Below are positions 16,947-26,200 of a stretch of DNA of 57,929 nucleotides, piece after piece. Each line of letters begins with the position of its first letter. Position 1 is the stretch's first letter. The translations under genes and the position numbers were made by a program. Under the pieces are notes generated by a model that searched no databases, was not told the DNA's origin, and was given only the letters and a program-made list of their open reading frames with translations. Source of the stretch: RGIG8775 sp045128735 (lineage in GTDB: Bacteria > Bacillota > Clostridia > Oscillospirales > CAG-272); NCBI GenBank assembly GCA_045128735.1, contig JBGVRT010000113.1, positions 1-57,929 of the forward strand, read 5' to 3'.

Positions 16947-18659
16947 TTAAACTGCGCTTGGGAGATATTCGATAGCCACTCCCTGCCGTGAGTCGAGCTT
17001 GTAGGTGTGCTTTGGTACGATGCTCGGCAGATCAATGCAACCAACAAAGCGGTAATGAATGACAAGCCGTTGCGTTCTGTTCTTGCCCGTTCCCTCAATC
17101 GGAAAGACCTCGATTTTGTCGATAAGTTCTTGGAGAACGATGGGTGTCAGCGTTTGCATCGTCATAAACTTTCGTATTGCTCGGATGAAACTTCCCGACG
17201 AGTTTTGTGCGGTATCGAGACGTTCAATCTTGTTCCTAAGATCGAACATCTGCTTCTTGAGTTCTTCTTGCTCGACCTCGTATTTGTGAGACAGCCGCAT
17301 AAACCAATCGTCCGTCACCTTGCCATTGACATTATCCTCATACACTCTCTCATAGAGCCGGAGCAGTTCTTGACTTCGTGCGGTAGCCGCCGCCAAGGCA
17401 CTCTCTGCCGCTTTTCTTTCAGCCATTGAGTCTTTGTTGCTCTTATGCTCCAAAAGCTCTGCAAAGGCATTCTCGTCGTGGTCAAGGTAGGTTGCGAGCT
17501 TGAACAGTTCCATCTTTACAACCTGCTCCAAGGAATCTTCTCTCACGTAATGCGTTGACTCGCAGGTGCCGCGAAGCCCCTTGTAGTTGGAGCAACTGTA
17601 AAAGCGGATGCTTGGATTCTGTTTGTTGATGTTAAACCACAACTTGTGTCCGCAATCTCCGCAATAAAGAAGATTTGTGAAAATGCTTTTCTTCACATCT
17701 GCGCTCTTCGGCTTGCGACGTTTGGAGTTCTTGGTTAGCGCCTGCACTCTCTCCCAAGTCTCACGGTCAATGATCGGTTCGTGTACGTCCTTGAAAATTG
17801 CCCAATTCTCTTTGGGGTTCTCAACGCGGGTTTTGTTACGGAAGGACTTGGAATAGCTCTTGAAGTTGATAATATCTCCGCAATATTCCTGTTGTTCAAG
17901 CATCTTGGCTATTGTGGTCTTACACCACTTATACGGATTGGGCTGTGTCTTCTTTCCACCTCTACTCATACCCTTGCTCTGCCAATAGGCTTGTGGCACG
18001 AGAACCTTGTCATCTTGAAGTATTCTTGCAATGGTTTCGTTTCCGTTTCCCTCAATACAAAGGCGGAATATTCTCCTCACAATCTCTGCCGCATCGGGAT
18101 CAATGATCCACTTCTTTTTGTTAGCGGGGTCTTTCACGTACCCATACGGAGGCGGAGCTAAAGGCTCTCCTGCGTTGCCTCTGAGGCGGTGAGAAGAACG
18201 CACTTTTCTGCTAATATCCTTCGCATACATCTCGTTCATTACGTTGCGGAACGCGCTAAAATCATCCTCTCCATTGTCGCTGTCGATGCAATCGTTTATG
18301 GCTATGAAGCGGATATTGTGCTCGGGAAAGTAATAGTCCGTGTATTGACCCACTTCAAGATAGTTTCTTCCGAAACGGGAGGAATCCTTAACGATGACCG
18401 TTGAGATATATCCCATCTCCATATCCTCAAGCATTTGCTGAAAGCCGGGGCGGTTGAAGTTTGTTCCCGTGTATCCGTCATCAACATAGAACTTGGTGTT
18501 GGTGAACCCGTGCTCCTTCGCGTATTTGGCGAGAAGCTTTTTCTGATTGGCTATCGAGTTACTCTCACCCTCAGCCCCATCGTCACGGGACAGACGGCAA
18601 TATAGCGCGGTAATGCCTATAATGGTTTCATTCTGTTTGGCTGCTGTTTTCTTCTGCAT
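16947..18659 (-). CDS. large serine recombinase (TnpX-like)
   Basis: This site-specific recombinase of about 570 residues integrates and excises the element. The N-terminal resolvase domain (about 1-160) has the catalytic serine in ALYCRLSRDD. A recombinase domain follows, then a zinc ribbon with CGDCGHKLWF and later cysteines in SCSNYKG and CES (about 340-390), and a long coiled-coil C-terminus. The start is at the ATG of MQKKTAAK, with AAAGGAGC before it; the 14 codons further upstream belong to the overlap with the tnpW-like gene. It is the last gene of the relaxase-ParB-recombinase operon. Confidence 0.9.
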   Translation of the reverse strand: MQKKTAAKQNETIIGITALYCRLSRDDGAEGESNSIANQKKLLAKYAKEHGFTNTKFYVDDGYTGTNFNRPGFQQMLEDMEMGYISTVIVKDSSRFGRNYLEVGQYTDYYFPEHNIRFIAINDCIDSDNGEDDFSAFRNVMNEMYAKDISRKVRSSHRLRGNAGEPLAPPPYGYVKDPANKKKWIIDPDAAEIVRRIFRLCIEGNGNETIARILQDDKVLVPQAYWQSKGMSRGGKKTQPNPYKWCKTTIAKMLEQQEYCGDIINFKSYSKSFRNKTRVENPKENWAIFKDVHEPIIDRETWERVQALTKNSKRRKPKSADVKKSIFTNLLYCGDCGHKLWFNINKQNPSIRFYSCSNYKGLRGTCESTHYVREDSLEQVVKMELFKLATYLDHDENAFAELLEHKSNKDSMAERKAAESALAAATARSQELLRLYERVYEDNVNGKVTDDWFMRLSHKYEVEQEELKKQMFDLRNKIERLDTAQNSSGSFIRAIRKFMTMQTLTPIVLQELIDKIEVFPIEGTGKNRTQRLVIHYRFVGCIDLPSIVPKHTYKLDSRQGVAIEYLPSAV

Positions 18660-18912
18660 TTTGCTCCTTTCTATCCGAAATCGGATTGGCAGCCGAAACA
18701 TATTCCGCCGTTATTATATCACCTTGTGTTTCCGTTGACAAATCTGCGGAATTATTTTTTATCAGCCTTTCAAATCTTGAACGTAAAGTGTGTGCTTCTT
18801 CGCTCCGTGTCTCAAATTGAGACGCGACGATATAAGTTACACCATTGACTTGATAGGTGCTCTCGTTTGCCATACTCATCACCCAACTGTTCTTGTTCTT
18901 CTTACCTCGCAT
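18628..18912 (-). CDS. TnpW-like transposon protein
   Basis: This protein of about 94 residues contains the short NGVTYIVASQFE motif followed by a helix ending in FERLIKNN, which matches the small TnpW proteins found beside serine recombinases. The start at MRGKKNKN is chosen because AAAGGAG lies 7 bases before that ATG. It overlaps the ParB gene upstream and the recombinase gene downstream, so all are translationally coupled. The role of TnpW is not established; helping excision is plausible. One copy of a recurrent palindrome (18806-18826) lies inside it and encodes ASQFETR. Confidence 0.7.
   Translation of the reverse strand: MRGKKNKNSWVMSMANESTYQVNGVTYIVASQFETRSEEAHTLRSRFERLIKNNSADLSTETQGDIITAEYVSAANPISDRKEQNAEENSSQTE
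18806..18826. repeat. recurrent palindrome, copy 1
   Basis: The 21-base sequence CGTGTCTCAAATTGAGACGCG contains the near-perfect palindrome GTCTCAA-TTGAGAC. It lies inside the tnpW-like gene, where it encodes ASQFETR on the minus strand. Two further copies, in the same orientation, lie in the non-coding part of the element. Confidence 0.6.
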
Positions 18913-19765
18913 CACGATTCTCCTTTCTACGCATCTGCTCCAAGCGTCGCTTGTGAAGCAAACTCTTGATATCAGCGACAATATCCTTCGGGAGCATATT
19001 GCGGGGATAATACTGCTTTATATCGTCCATATAGATTACGATGCGCTCCCTCTGATTAGCTTTCTCCTCGCTCATGATCTCGCGTATGGCATCCTCCCCA
19101 AGTGCTCCCTCATCTGCGAGCTTTCGCATACGGACGGTCTGCGAATAAGACGGAGTGAGGTCATCCATATCGCAGATTTCATAAATAAGCTTCTGCGTTT
19201 GCCAATGGAGCTTTGAAAGTTCTACCGCAGGGGTAAGTGCTATTCTGCCCTCATCCACCATTTGAAGCAGCTCGGGGATAAGGCGCGTGAGGCTGATATA
19301 TCGCTGTATCTGTGTCTTACTCTCGTCGCTCTCGGCGGCAATCTTTTCCACCGAAGTCAACCTCTGCCCAAGTTGGGCAGAAGTCAAATCGGTGCGCTCA
19401 CCTTGTCGCTTGATGGCATCAAGCTTCATCTTGTAGGCGAAAGCTTTCTCGGACGGGAGAATATGATCGCGGTGGAGGTTGGCATCGACCATTGCGACAA
19501 CCGCTTCCTCGTCGGTCATTTCACAGACGGTAGACGGGATTTCGGTCATACCGAGCCTTTGATATGCTCTGAATCGGCGATGTCCCGAGATGATCTCGTA
19601 ACCGCCCTCGTCTCTCGGACGGACAATAATAGGCGAAAGCAATCCACTTTTTTCTATGCTCTCGCACAAAGCATCCATCTCTACGTTGTCCTCTACTTTG
19701 TAAGGATGATCTTTGAATGGGTGTAACTCTGAAAGAGGTATATTTCTGTCAGTTCCTTTGATCAA
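18902..19765 (-). CDS. ParB/RepB-like protein 1
   Basis: This 287-residue protein has the ParB N-terminal nuclease-like domain, with the motif GYEIISGHRRFRAYQRLG, followed by DANLHRDHILPSEKAFAY and a helix-turn-helix region. ParB proteins bind centromere-like sites and, with CTP, spread along DNA. On integrative elements such proteins often act in maintenance or regulation. No ParA ATPase is encoded here, so active partitioning is unlikely unless a host ParA is used. It overlaps the second parB-like gene by 4 bases. Confidence 0.85.
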   Translation of the reverse strand: MIKGTDRNIPLSELHPFKDHPYKVEDNVEMDALCESIEKSGLLSPIIVRPRDEGGYEIISGHRRFRAYQRLGMTEIPSTVCEMTDEEAVVAMVDANLHRDHILPSEKAFAYKMKLDAIKRQGERTDLTSAQLGQRLTSVEKIAAESDESKTQIQRYISLTRLIPELLQMVDEGRIALTPAVELSKLHWQTQKLIYEICDMDDLTPSYSQTVRMRKLADEGALGEDAIREIMSEEKANQRERIVIYMDDIKQYYPRNMLPKDIVADIKSLLHKRRLEQMRRKENRDAR

Positions 19766-20742
19766 TAGCTTTCACCTCCCGCTACGCTCTGCTTTGCCTT
19801 CCACTCTGCAAGAATAGTAAACATTTCTGCTTTCATATCGGCGGCGTTCATTCCCGGGAAGTAATCTGAGAGTTCATCCACACCGAACTTCACGCTTTCC
19901 TTTTTGGGTGCTTTCTCCTTTTCCGCTTTAGGGGCTTTGAGCTCCTCACCGTTTCCTTCGGGGATCATAATTGCTCGGATATTCTCAATCGTAAGCGTAT
20001 TGCTCTCCCACAGCTTTTGAAGTGCCTTCGCTTGCTCAAGATTCGGATAAACATTGTTTTCGTAAAAGAAGCAATACAGCATATCCTGCCCTACGGGATC
20101 GCATCCTGCGAAAACATACGCTACGCCGAAGGTCATGCACTCATAATCGAGTAGATCGCGAAAAGGGCTGATGAGCTTGGTAATACGGATAAGGCGCTGA
20201 ATCGTGGCGCGGCTCTCTCCGACCTCTTTGGCAAGGATCTCGTCGCTTCTCATCTGCATCTCAAACTCCATTTCGCGATGCTGATTTTTGAGCGCTTCAA
20301 GCTTCATCTTGTAGGCAAAGCCTTTCTCGGAGGGCAAGAGTTTTTCTCTGTGGAGATTGCTGTCCACCATTGCAAGAACCGCTTGGTCGCGATCATAATC
20401 CATAATGATAGCGGGGATCTCGGTCATTTTGAGCATCTTACACGCGAACACTCTGCGATGTCCCGATACGATCTCATACTCGGCATTCTTGTTAACGTAA
20501 ACAGTAATGGGTGTCATAACGCCGTAATCACGGATACTGTGCATAAGATCTTTCATTTCATCGTTATCAACGATCTTAAATGGATGATTCTGAAAAGATT
20601 TGAGTTGTCTGATCGGGAGCATAAACACTTTGGGAGACTCGGCAGGTTCCTTGTTGGGATCTTCGGGTGCGTCGGGGAGGATGCTCAAAATGTCTCTTGC
20701 GATCTGTTCGTCGGTCTTTACGTTGTAATTGTTGTTTGTCAT
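19762..20742 (-). CDS. ParB/RepB-like protein 2
   Basis: This 326-residue protein is a divergent paralogue of its neighbour, with the same core motifs (EYEIVSGHRRVFACKML, DSNLHREKLLPSEKGFAY). It has an extra N-terminal extension of about 45 residues and a lysine-rich linker near residue 265. The middle region forms a helix-turn-helix. The two copies in tandem suggest an old duplication or two linked DNA-binding roles. It lies 35 bases after the relaxase gene in the same operon. Confidence 0.85.
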   Translation of the reverse strand: MTNNNYNVKTDEQIARDILSILPDAPEDPNKEPAESPKVFMLPIRQLKSFQNHPFKIVDNDEMKDLMHSIRDYGVMTPITVYVNKNAEYEIVSGHRRVFACKMLKMTEIPAIIMDYDRDQAVLAMVDSNLHREKLLPSEKGFAYKMKLEALKNQHREMEFEMQMRSDEILAKEVGESRATIQRLIRITKLISPFRDLLDYECMTFGVAYVFAGCDPVGQDMLYCFFYENNVYPNLEQAKALQKLWESNTLTIENIRAIMIPEGNGEELKAPKAEKEKAPKKESVKFGVDELSDYFPGMNAADMKAEMFTILAEWKAKQSVAGGESY

Positions 20743-20777
20743 ATTAAAAGTTCCTTTCGTTTATAAAAATAATTTTG

Positions 20778-21983
20778 TTATCTGTTGCCGCGAGTCTTAC
20801 CGCGGGCTTGGTTTTTGCCTCCCACAAGGGACGGCTGCTTCATAATTTCTTTTGCGAGACGTTCTTCCTCTGCTTTTTGCAAAATGCTTTGCACCTCATC
20901 CTCACCGAGCTTGTCTCGCACAATACCAAACTTCTTGGCATCCTTACGCAGAGCATCGTTCTCTCGCTCCAAATCTCTGCAACGCCCGGCAAAGCGGCTT
21001 TTCTCGTTCAATGCTTCTTTCCACATTTTTGAGATCTCGACTACGTTGACGATAAGCTTTCGTATCACATCCTTGAGCTTGGCAATCAACGGCTGCGCGA
21101 TCTTCGTGCGATAGGTCTTTGCGCTCATAAGTGGTGGCGGCTCGGGTAGTTCCCACTCCTCACCGACATACTTGCTCATTTCAAGATGAATATTGTCCTT
21201 ATCTTCGCTAAGCTCGGACAGTTCGTCCTTGAGATCTTCAAGACTTTCTCGCATAGAATCGTTGGATTCTTGCAATACCTGCGCCTGCTCGGTAAGCTCC
21301 TCTACCTCGCGAGCGCGCTCCTGCTTCTTGTAATTGAGCACCGATAAGTGTTCGTGTGGCTTGTCCACATCAATACGTCTAACCCCGTATCTTGCCATTA
21401 CCTCTGCAAGATGCTCTTTCTCGGATTCCGTCCATTGTGTGCCTTCCGTGTTATCTCGCCCCTCACCCTCAAATCCGAGAGTCAACAACGCTTGCTTCAA
21501 AGATACTCTCGTTTCCAACCCTCGCTTGCTGTTTGTGACAATGGGAACGAAATCAATGTGTAGATGCGGTGTTGCTTCATCCATGTGCAAATGCGCCGAG
21601 AATACGTGCAAGGTGTGGTTGCGCTTGATAAATCCCTGCATATACTCATCGAGTATCCGCTTGGCAAGCTCGCCGTTCTCGCCTACGGCACTCATATCCG
21701 CAAAGTTTCCCACTTGGACGATAACCTCGTGGAACAGCTTTTCTTGCTTGGATAGACGTATCTTTTCATAATAATCTGGGATACGTCGGTCTGCGCGTTT
21801 CTGCTTGGCATTGTACTTTTCAAGAGCTTCGTCAAAGAGCTTGTGATAGGTTTCTTTCAGCGGTACGTTGCAATAGGTTACGTTCAGATGCGTTCTGCTT
21901 TCGTCCACGTTTTCCGCGATAAAGCTGCGATCATTGTGGGCGAGGCATCCTTTCCCGAGAGTTACACTTACTGTTCTGTCTAT
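20778..21983 (-). CDS. MOBV relaxase (plasmid recombination enzyme family)
   Basis: This relaxase of about 401 residues nicks DNA at oriT for mobilization. The metal-binding motif HLHMDEATPHLHIDFVP (about residue 130) is the MOBV signature. A long coiled coil follows in the C-terminal half. The family N-terminus (GKGCLAHNDRSF.AENVD) is encoded upstream of the first ATG or GTG. The only good start for it is an ATA at 21983, with GGAGG placed 7 bases before it. So either a rare ATA start is used or the start codon is mutated; a GTG at 21908 would cut off a catalytic N-terminal segment. Confidence 0.85.
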   Translation of the reverse strand: MDRTVSVTLGKGCLAHNDRSFIAENVDESRTHLNVTYCNVPLKETYHKLFDEALEKYNAKQKRADRRIPDYYEKIRLSKQEKLFHEVIVQVGNFADMSAVGENGELAKRILDEYMQGFIKRNHTLHVFSAHLHMDEATPHLHIDFVPIVTNSKRGLETRVSLKQALLTLGFEGEGRDNTEGTQWTESEKEHLAEVMARYGVRRIDVDKPHEHLSVLNYKKQERAREVEELTEQAQVLQESNDSMRESLEDLKDELSELSEDKDNIHLEMSKYVGEEWELPEPPPLMSAKTYRTKIAQPLIAKLKDVIRKLIVNVVEISKMWKEALNEKSRFAGRCRDLERENDALRKDAKKFGIVRDKLGEDEVQSILQKAEEERLAKEIMKQPSLVGGKNQARGKTRGNR

Positions 21984-22054
21984 ACTTTCACCTCCGTTCT
22001 TTCCGCAAGATGCGGTTATTTTTTGCGAGTGAAACGAGCGACTCGGTGAGTTTT

Positions 22055-22272
22055 GTTACTTTTGTCAAAAGTAACGCAAAGGCACTTTTGACACTACGCA
22101 TCAAAAGTCCATTGCGCTCTGCCGAGGGCATAGGCTGACGTGGCAGCCTATGTCTCCGAAGCGCTCACTTCGGAGACCGCGTGTTTCATCTGCGCCTGCA
22201 CCACGCTTCTATGTTGAAGACATTCTCACTCGCTCGAATGTCTCCCTACACGACGAGTAATAATTCTCGTCG
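22055..22272. other. hairpin array upstream of relaxase; candidate oriT
   Basis: Six inverted repeats follow one another in 218 bases: GTTACTTTTG (22055-22075, 10-bp arms), ACTTTTGA (22084-22108, 8-bp arms), CATAGGCTG (22129-22152, 9-bp arms), TCTCCGAAG (22153-22176, 9-bp arms), AGACATTC (22218-22243, 8-bp arms) and CGACGAG (22251-22272, 7-bp arms). None has a terminator-type T-run. A cluster of this kind directly upstream of a relaxase gene is typical of oriT. The nick site itself cannot be named from sequence. Confidence 0.6.
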
Positions 22273-22323
22273 CTATCACCGTCCGCATCCTCCTTTCACT
22301 CGGATAGCGATTATGTATTTGTG

Positions 22324-22355
22324 GGGGCAGTATTCACATTTGCGGTCATACTGCC
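22324..22355. repeat. inverted repeat in non-coding region
   Basis: GGGCAGTAT and ATACTGCCC form 9-bp arms around a 14-base loop. The left part resembles the sequence at 22743-22760, just before palindrome copy 3, which hints that a larger unit around the palindrome was duplicated and has diverged. Confidence 0.45.
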
Positions 22356-22375
22356 CAATAATTGCCTCATACGTC

Positions 22376-22396
22376 CGTGTCTCAATTTGAGACGCG
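22376..22396. repeat. recurrent palindrome, copy 2
   Basis: This copy has the core GTCTCAATTTGAGAC in the flanks CGT and GCG. It lies between the hairpin array and the tandem repeats. Read on the minus strand, the frame gives ASQIETR, close to the coding copy in the tnpW-like gene, so it may be a DNA-binding site or part of a decayed gene. Confidence 0.6.
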
Positions 22397-22513
22397 AGAT
22401 CTGCTCACTTATATACCGAATCGAAAACGCTGAATTTGTCCTGCGATAAAACATCCCCTCAAGTAGTAGCCTGCGAGAACGACTAAAACCCGCCACTTTT
22501 TTCAAAAATTCAT

Positions 22514-22705
22514 AAATTATTTTCATTCTCCTACTATTCGTTGCTTACTTTTTTGCGATTTGACCGACATGTTTTTGCTAAATTTACAAATTGTTTTCAT
22601 ATCCCCTCGCTATTCGTTGCTTACTTTTTCCTTGAAAAATAACCCTAAAAATCGAAAATTTATAAAAAATTAATTTTTCTCCTACTTATTAGTTGGGAAT
22701 TTTTT
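22514..22705. repeat. three degenerate tandem repeats of 74-79 bases
   Basis: A block of about 40 bases, AAATT.TTTTCAT-(C-rich)-CTATTCGTTGCTTACTTTTT, occurs at 22514-22554 and 22588-22629 and more degenerately at 22667-22705. On the minus strand each copy presents a GAGGGG- or TAGGAGA-like site followed by ATGAAAA or similar, so each could start a tiny peptide. I cannot tell a repeated regulatory unit from a decayed gene family. Confidence 0.5.
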
Positions 22706-22765
22706 CGAGAAAAATTAGCCATCATTCGAAAAATAAATATTATGGGCGTAGTATTCAAATTACCG

Positions 22766-22786
22766 CGTGTCTCAATTTGAGACGCA
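22766..22786. repeat. recurrent palindrome, copy 3
   Basis: This is the third copy of the GTCTCAATTTGAGAC palindrome, with flanks CGT and GCA. The rest of 22790-22990 is non-coding and holds small hairpins, such as TTGCAT/ATGCAA near 22885 and ATTGATG/CATCAAT near 22928. No gene is supported there. Confidence 0.55.
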
Positions 22787-22992
22787 GTTAAGGGTGTTTG
22801 GCAACGTAACACAGCCACTTCTTTTTCATTTGGAGTCCTTTCTCCAAGCAGGGAGCTCCAAACAAAAAAGTGGAGCCAATAAATTGCATAAAAAATGCAA
22901 CTTATCGACCCCACTTGGTCCTTCATTGATGCCACTTCATCAATGGTTTTCATATTTAATTGTTCGTTCTAATATTGGTGACACAGTATCTA

Positions 22993-23018
22993 AACCGCAT
23001 AAAAAGCGGTTCTTTTTG
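22993..23018 (+). terminator. plus-strand terminator in the non-coding region
   Basis: AACCGC (22993-22998) pairs with GCGGTT (23006-23011), followed by CTTTTTG. It faces right on the plus strand, although no plus-strand gene is visible before it. A short RNA transcribed from 22300-22990 is possible but unproven. Confidence 0.45.
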
Positions 23019-23105
23019 CTCTTGCGCAGTTTCAATGCAAGGTGTTCTGCGTCCTCTTATATTATGCAACAAAATCTATTCTGTGTCAAGCGGGTTGGAG
23101 AAATT

Positions 23106-23133
23106 TGAGGTGCGGAACTTTTTCCGCACCTCA
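23106..23133. repeat. perfect 12-bp hairpin between hsdR and the non-coding region
   Basis: TGAGGTGCGGAA (23106-23117) pairs perfectly with TTCCGCACCTCA (23122-23133) around a 4-base loop. It lies outside the hsdR terminator. It may be a back-up terminator or a DNA site. Confidence 0.55.
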
Positions 23134-23185
23134 TCGTTGTGAACAAAATTCGACCTCGTGCCAAGATGGCACGAAGTATCTGAAA

Positions 23186-23226
23186 AGCCGCTATCGCGGC
23201 GTGTCAATCACGCTTTGATAGCGGCT
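23186..23226 (-). terminator. terminator after hsdR
   Basis: AGCCGCTATC (23186-23195) pairs with GATAGCGGCT (23217-23226). On the minus strand it follows the hsdR stop by 8 bases and is followed by TTTTCAG. The loop is long at about 21 bases. Confidence 0.75.
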
Positions 23227-23234
23227 ATATTCAG

Positions 23235-26200
23235 TTATCCAACACCAAAGAAACGCTCAAAGAATTTAAGCAATTTTGTGATAACTCCTTTTTTCTTTTC
23301 GGTACGGTTTCCTCCGCCAAAACGTCCCATTGGGGGCAGGATCTTGTCTATATCCGTGCCCGTTGTCTTAACGGAACCATCACGGAAAGCATTCTCGATG
23401 AACTTGCGAGTTTCATCGGGCTTGAGCTTTTCTTCCTCGATAATTGCCGTAAGCTCGCGCTCTTTTTCAGCAGCAACATAGGTTCTCCACTCTGTCATAA
23501 CGTCATCAACGTCGTTGATTCCATCAATGAAGTTTTCAATCAAAGCCTTCTTGCTACGAAGCTCGGGGCTCGCGTCGATTGCCTTCCGTATCGTGATAAG
23601 AACTTCCTTGTCTTGACAATGTGTATCGTGATACTTGGCTACGAGCATAAGAATGTAGTCAATATTGATTTCAATCTGCTTGATAAGCTCGATTTCAAAT
23701 ACAATATCATCAACAATATCTTCAAGCTCGCCCTTCTTTCTGCGCTCGTTCCACTCGTCGCGAAGGTCTTGATACCGTCCGAGATAGTCCTGCAAATCAC
23801 GCTCGGAAAGGATCTCTTTGCCCTTAAATTCATCGAAAGACGTGAGCAGATTACGCATACGAAGGATAGCACCGAACAAAGAGATAAAGTCTTTTTGGTT
23901 CTGCTCTCCAATAATCTGCGACTCGGTCAACGGGAACTTCTCGGCAAGCTCCGCAATCATATCCACAAAGCCGGGCTTCTCGTTGCCCTCCTTATCGGTA
24001 TAGCCGTAGTAGTAATCATTGAAGCTCTGCATGAGAACGATAGCCGAAGCATTCTTATCACCGAAAAGTGAGATTGCATCGTCAGTGCGCTTCTGCAAAT
24101 TGCGGAAGCAAACCACGTTGCCAAATGTCTTAATGGAATTCAAGATACGGTTGGTACGAGAGTATGCTTGAATAAGTCCGTGCATTTTAAGGTTCTTGTC
24201 CACCCAAAGTGTGTTGAGTGTGGTCGCATCAAAGCCCGTCAAGAACATATTGACAACGATAAGAAGGTCAAGTTCCTTGTTCTTCATACGAAGCGAAACG
24301 TCCTTGTAATAGTTTTGGAACTTATCACTCGACGTATCGTAATTGGTATGGAAGGTTTCGTTGTAATCGCGGATAGCAGCATCAAGAAAATCGCGGGAGC
24401 TCTGATCAAGTGCTGAGGTATCTTCGGGGTTTTCCTCGTCCAAGATACCGTCGTTTTCTTCCTCGTTTGCACCATAGCTATATATGATGGCAATACGCAA
24501 TTTCTTCGTAGAATCAGCCGCCATCTGACGCTTGAACTCGTCGTAATAGAGCTTGGCAGCAGGTACGCTCGATACAGCAAAGATAGAGTTGAAACCGCGG
24601 ACTCTCTGCTTGCGCTTGATTTCCTCCACCTCGGTCTTGCCGTGCGCGGCGGCAACCTCTGCGATATTTGTCAGCACGTTGTATGCATAGGTTCTTTCAT
24701 TGCGGTAGGTCTTTTGATTGAAATGCTCCAAGATGTAACGAGTAACAAGCTCTATACGCTTGGGAGCCATATACGCTTTCTCTCGGTCAATATCCCATAC
24801 TTGGTCATCATCAATATCATCGTTCTTGTCCATCGTCTTGATGTAATCCACACGGAACGGAAGCACGTTTTTATCGTTGATAGCATCCACGATGGTATAG
24901 GTGTGAAGCTGATCTCCGAAAGCCTGTGCCGTAGTTTTGAGGTTAGGATTTTTACCAACGCCCGCATTGACGGCAAAGATCGGTGTGCCCGTGAAGCCGA
25001 ACAGGTGATATTTTTTGAAATTGCGCGTAATTGCTACGTGCATATCTCCAAACTGACTGCGGTGGCACTCATCGAATATGATAACCACACGCTTGTCAAA
25101 TACGGGATGCCCGCTATTCTTACCGATAAAAGTAGAAAGCTTTTGAATAGTCGTGATGATGATTTTTCCATTATCATCTTCAAGCTGACGCTTCAAAACA
25201 GCAGTTGAAGCGTTACTGTTTGCTGAGTCTTTTTCAAAGCGGTCATACTCCTTCATCGTCTGATAGTCAAGGTCTTTACGGTCAACTACGAAAAGAACCT
25301 TGTCAATATAAGGAATACGAGAAGCAAGGCGCGCCGTCTTAAATGAGGTCAAAGTCTTGCCCGAACCCGTGGTATGCCATATATATCCGCCACCCTCAAC
25401 GCGACCAAACTTCTTGTAATTGTTTGCGATCTCAATGCGATTGAGAATGCGCTCGGTAGCTGTAATCTGATACGGGCGCATTACCATCAGCATATTTTCA
25501 GAGGTGAAGATACAATACTTTGTGAGTATATTCAAGATGGTATGCTTTGCAAAGAAAGTCTTTGTAAAGTCGATAAGGTCGGGGATAACGCGATTGTTTG
25601 CATCAGCCCAAAACGAAGTAAACTCAAAGGTGTTGCTTGTCTTTTCCTTCTTGGCTTTACTTGCCGATGCGGCATCCTTAATAGCATTAAAGCGCGTTGT
25701 ATTTGAGTAGTATTTGGTGTTCGTGCCGTTGGAGATTACGAAGATCTGTACGTATTCGTAAAGCCCCGAACCCGCCCAAAAGCTATCTCGCTGATAGCGG
25801 TTGATCTGATTGAACGCTTCACGGATAGGCACACCGCGGCGTTTGAGTTCAATATGTACGAGGGGCAGACCGTTCACGAGCACGGTAACGTCATAGCGGT
25901 TGTCGTGCTTTGCGCCCTCTGCCGTGCCGATCACGTACTGATTCAACACTTGCAGCTTGTTGTTGTGAATATTGTCCTTGTCAATCAAGCGGATATTCTT
26001 GGAAGTACCGTCATCACGGCGAAGCACCTGCACGTGATCCTCTTGTATCTTGCGTGTTTTCTCGGCGATTCCCTCGTTTGAATTGGCAAGAGCTTCACCG
26101 AAAAAGCGTTTCCATTCACTATCGGTAAAGGTATATCCGTTGACTTCTTCGAGCTTTTTACGGAGGTTAGCTATAAGCTCCGCTTCGGTATGAATATGCA

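Noticed and set aside
22311..22526. 71-codon minus-strand frame beside the hairpin array
   Set aside because: No recognisable family, and the frame crosses an inverted repeat and the recurrent palindrome. The AGGAG before it is badly spaced.
22055..22786. CRISPR array
   Set aside because: The repeats differ in sequence and spacing and no cas genes are present.
22660..22953. 97-codon minus-strand frame in the element's non-coding region
   Set aside because: It has low-complexity content, spans hairpins and a tandem repeat, and lacks a good ribosome site. It may be debris.
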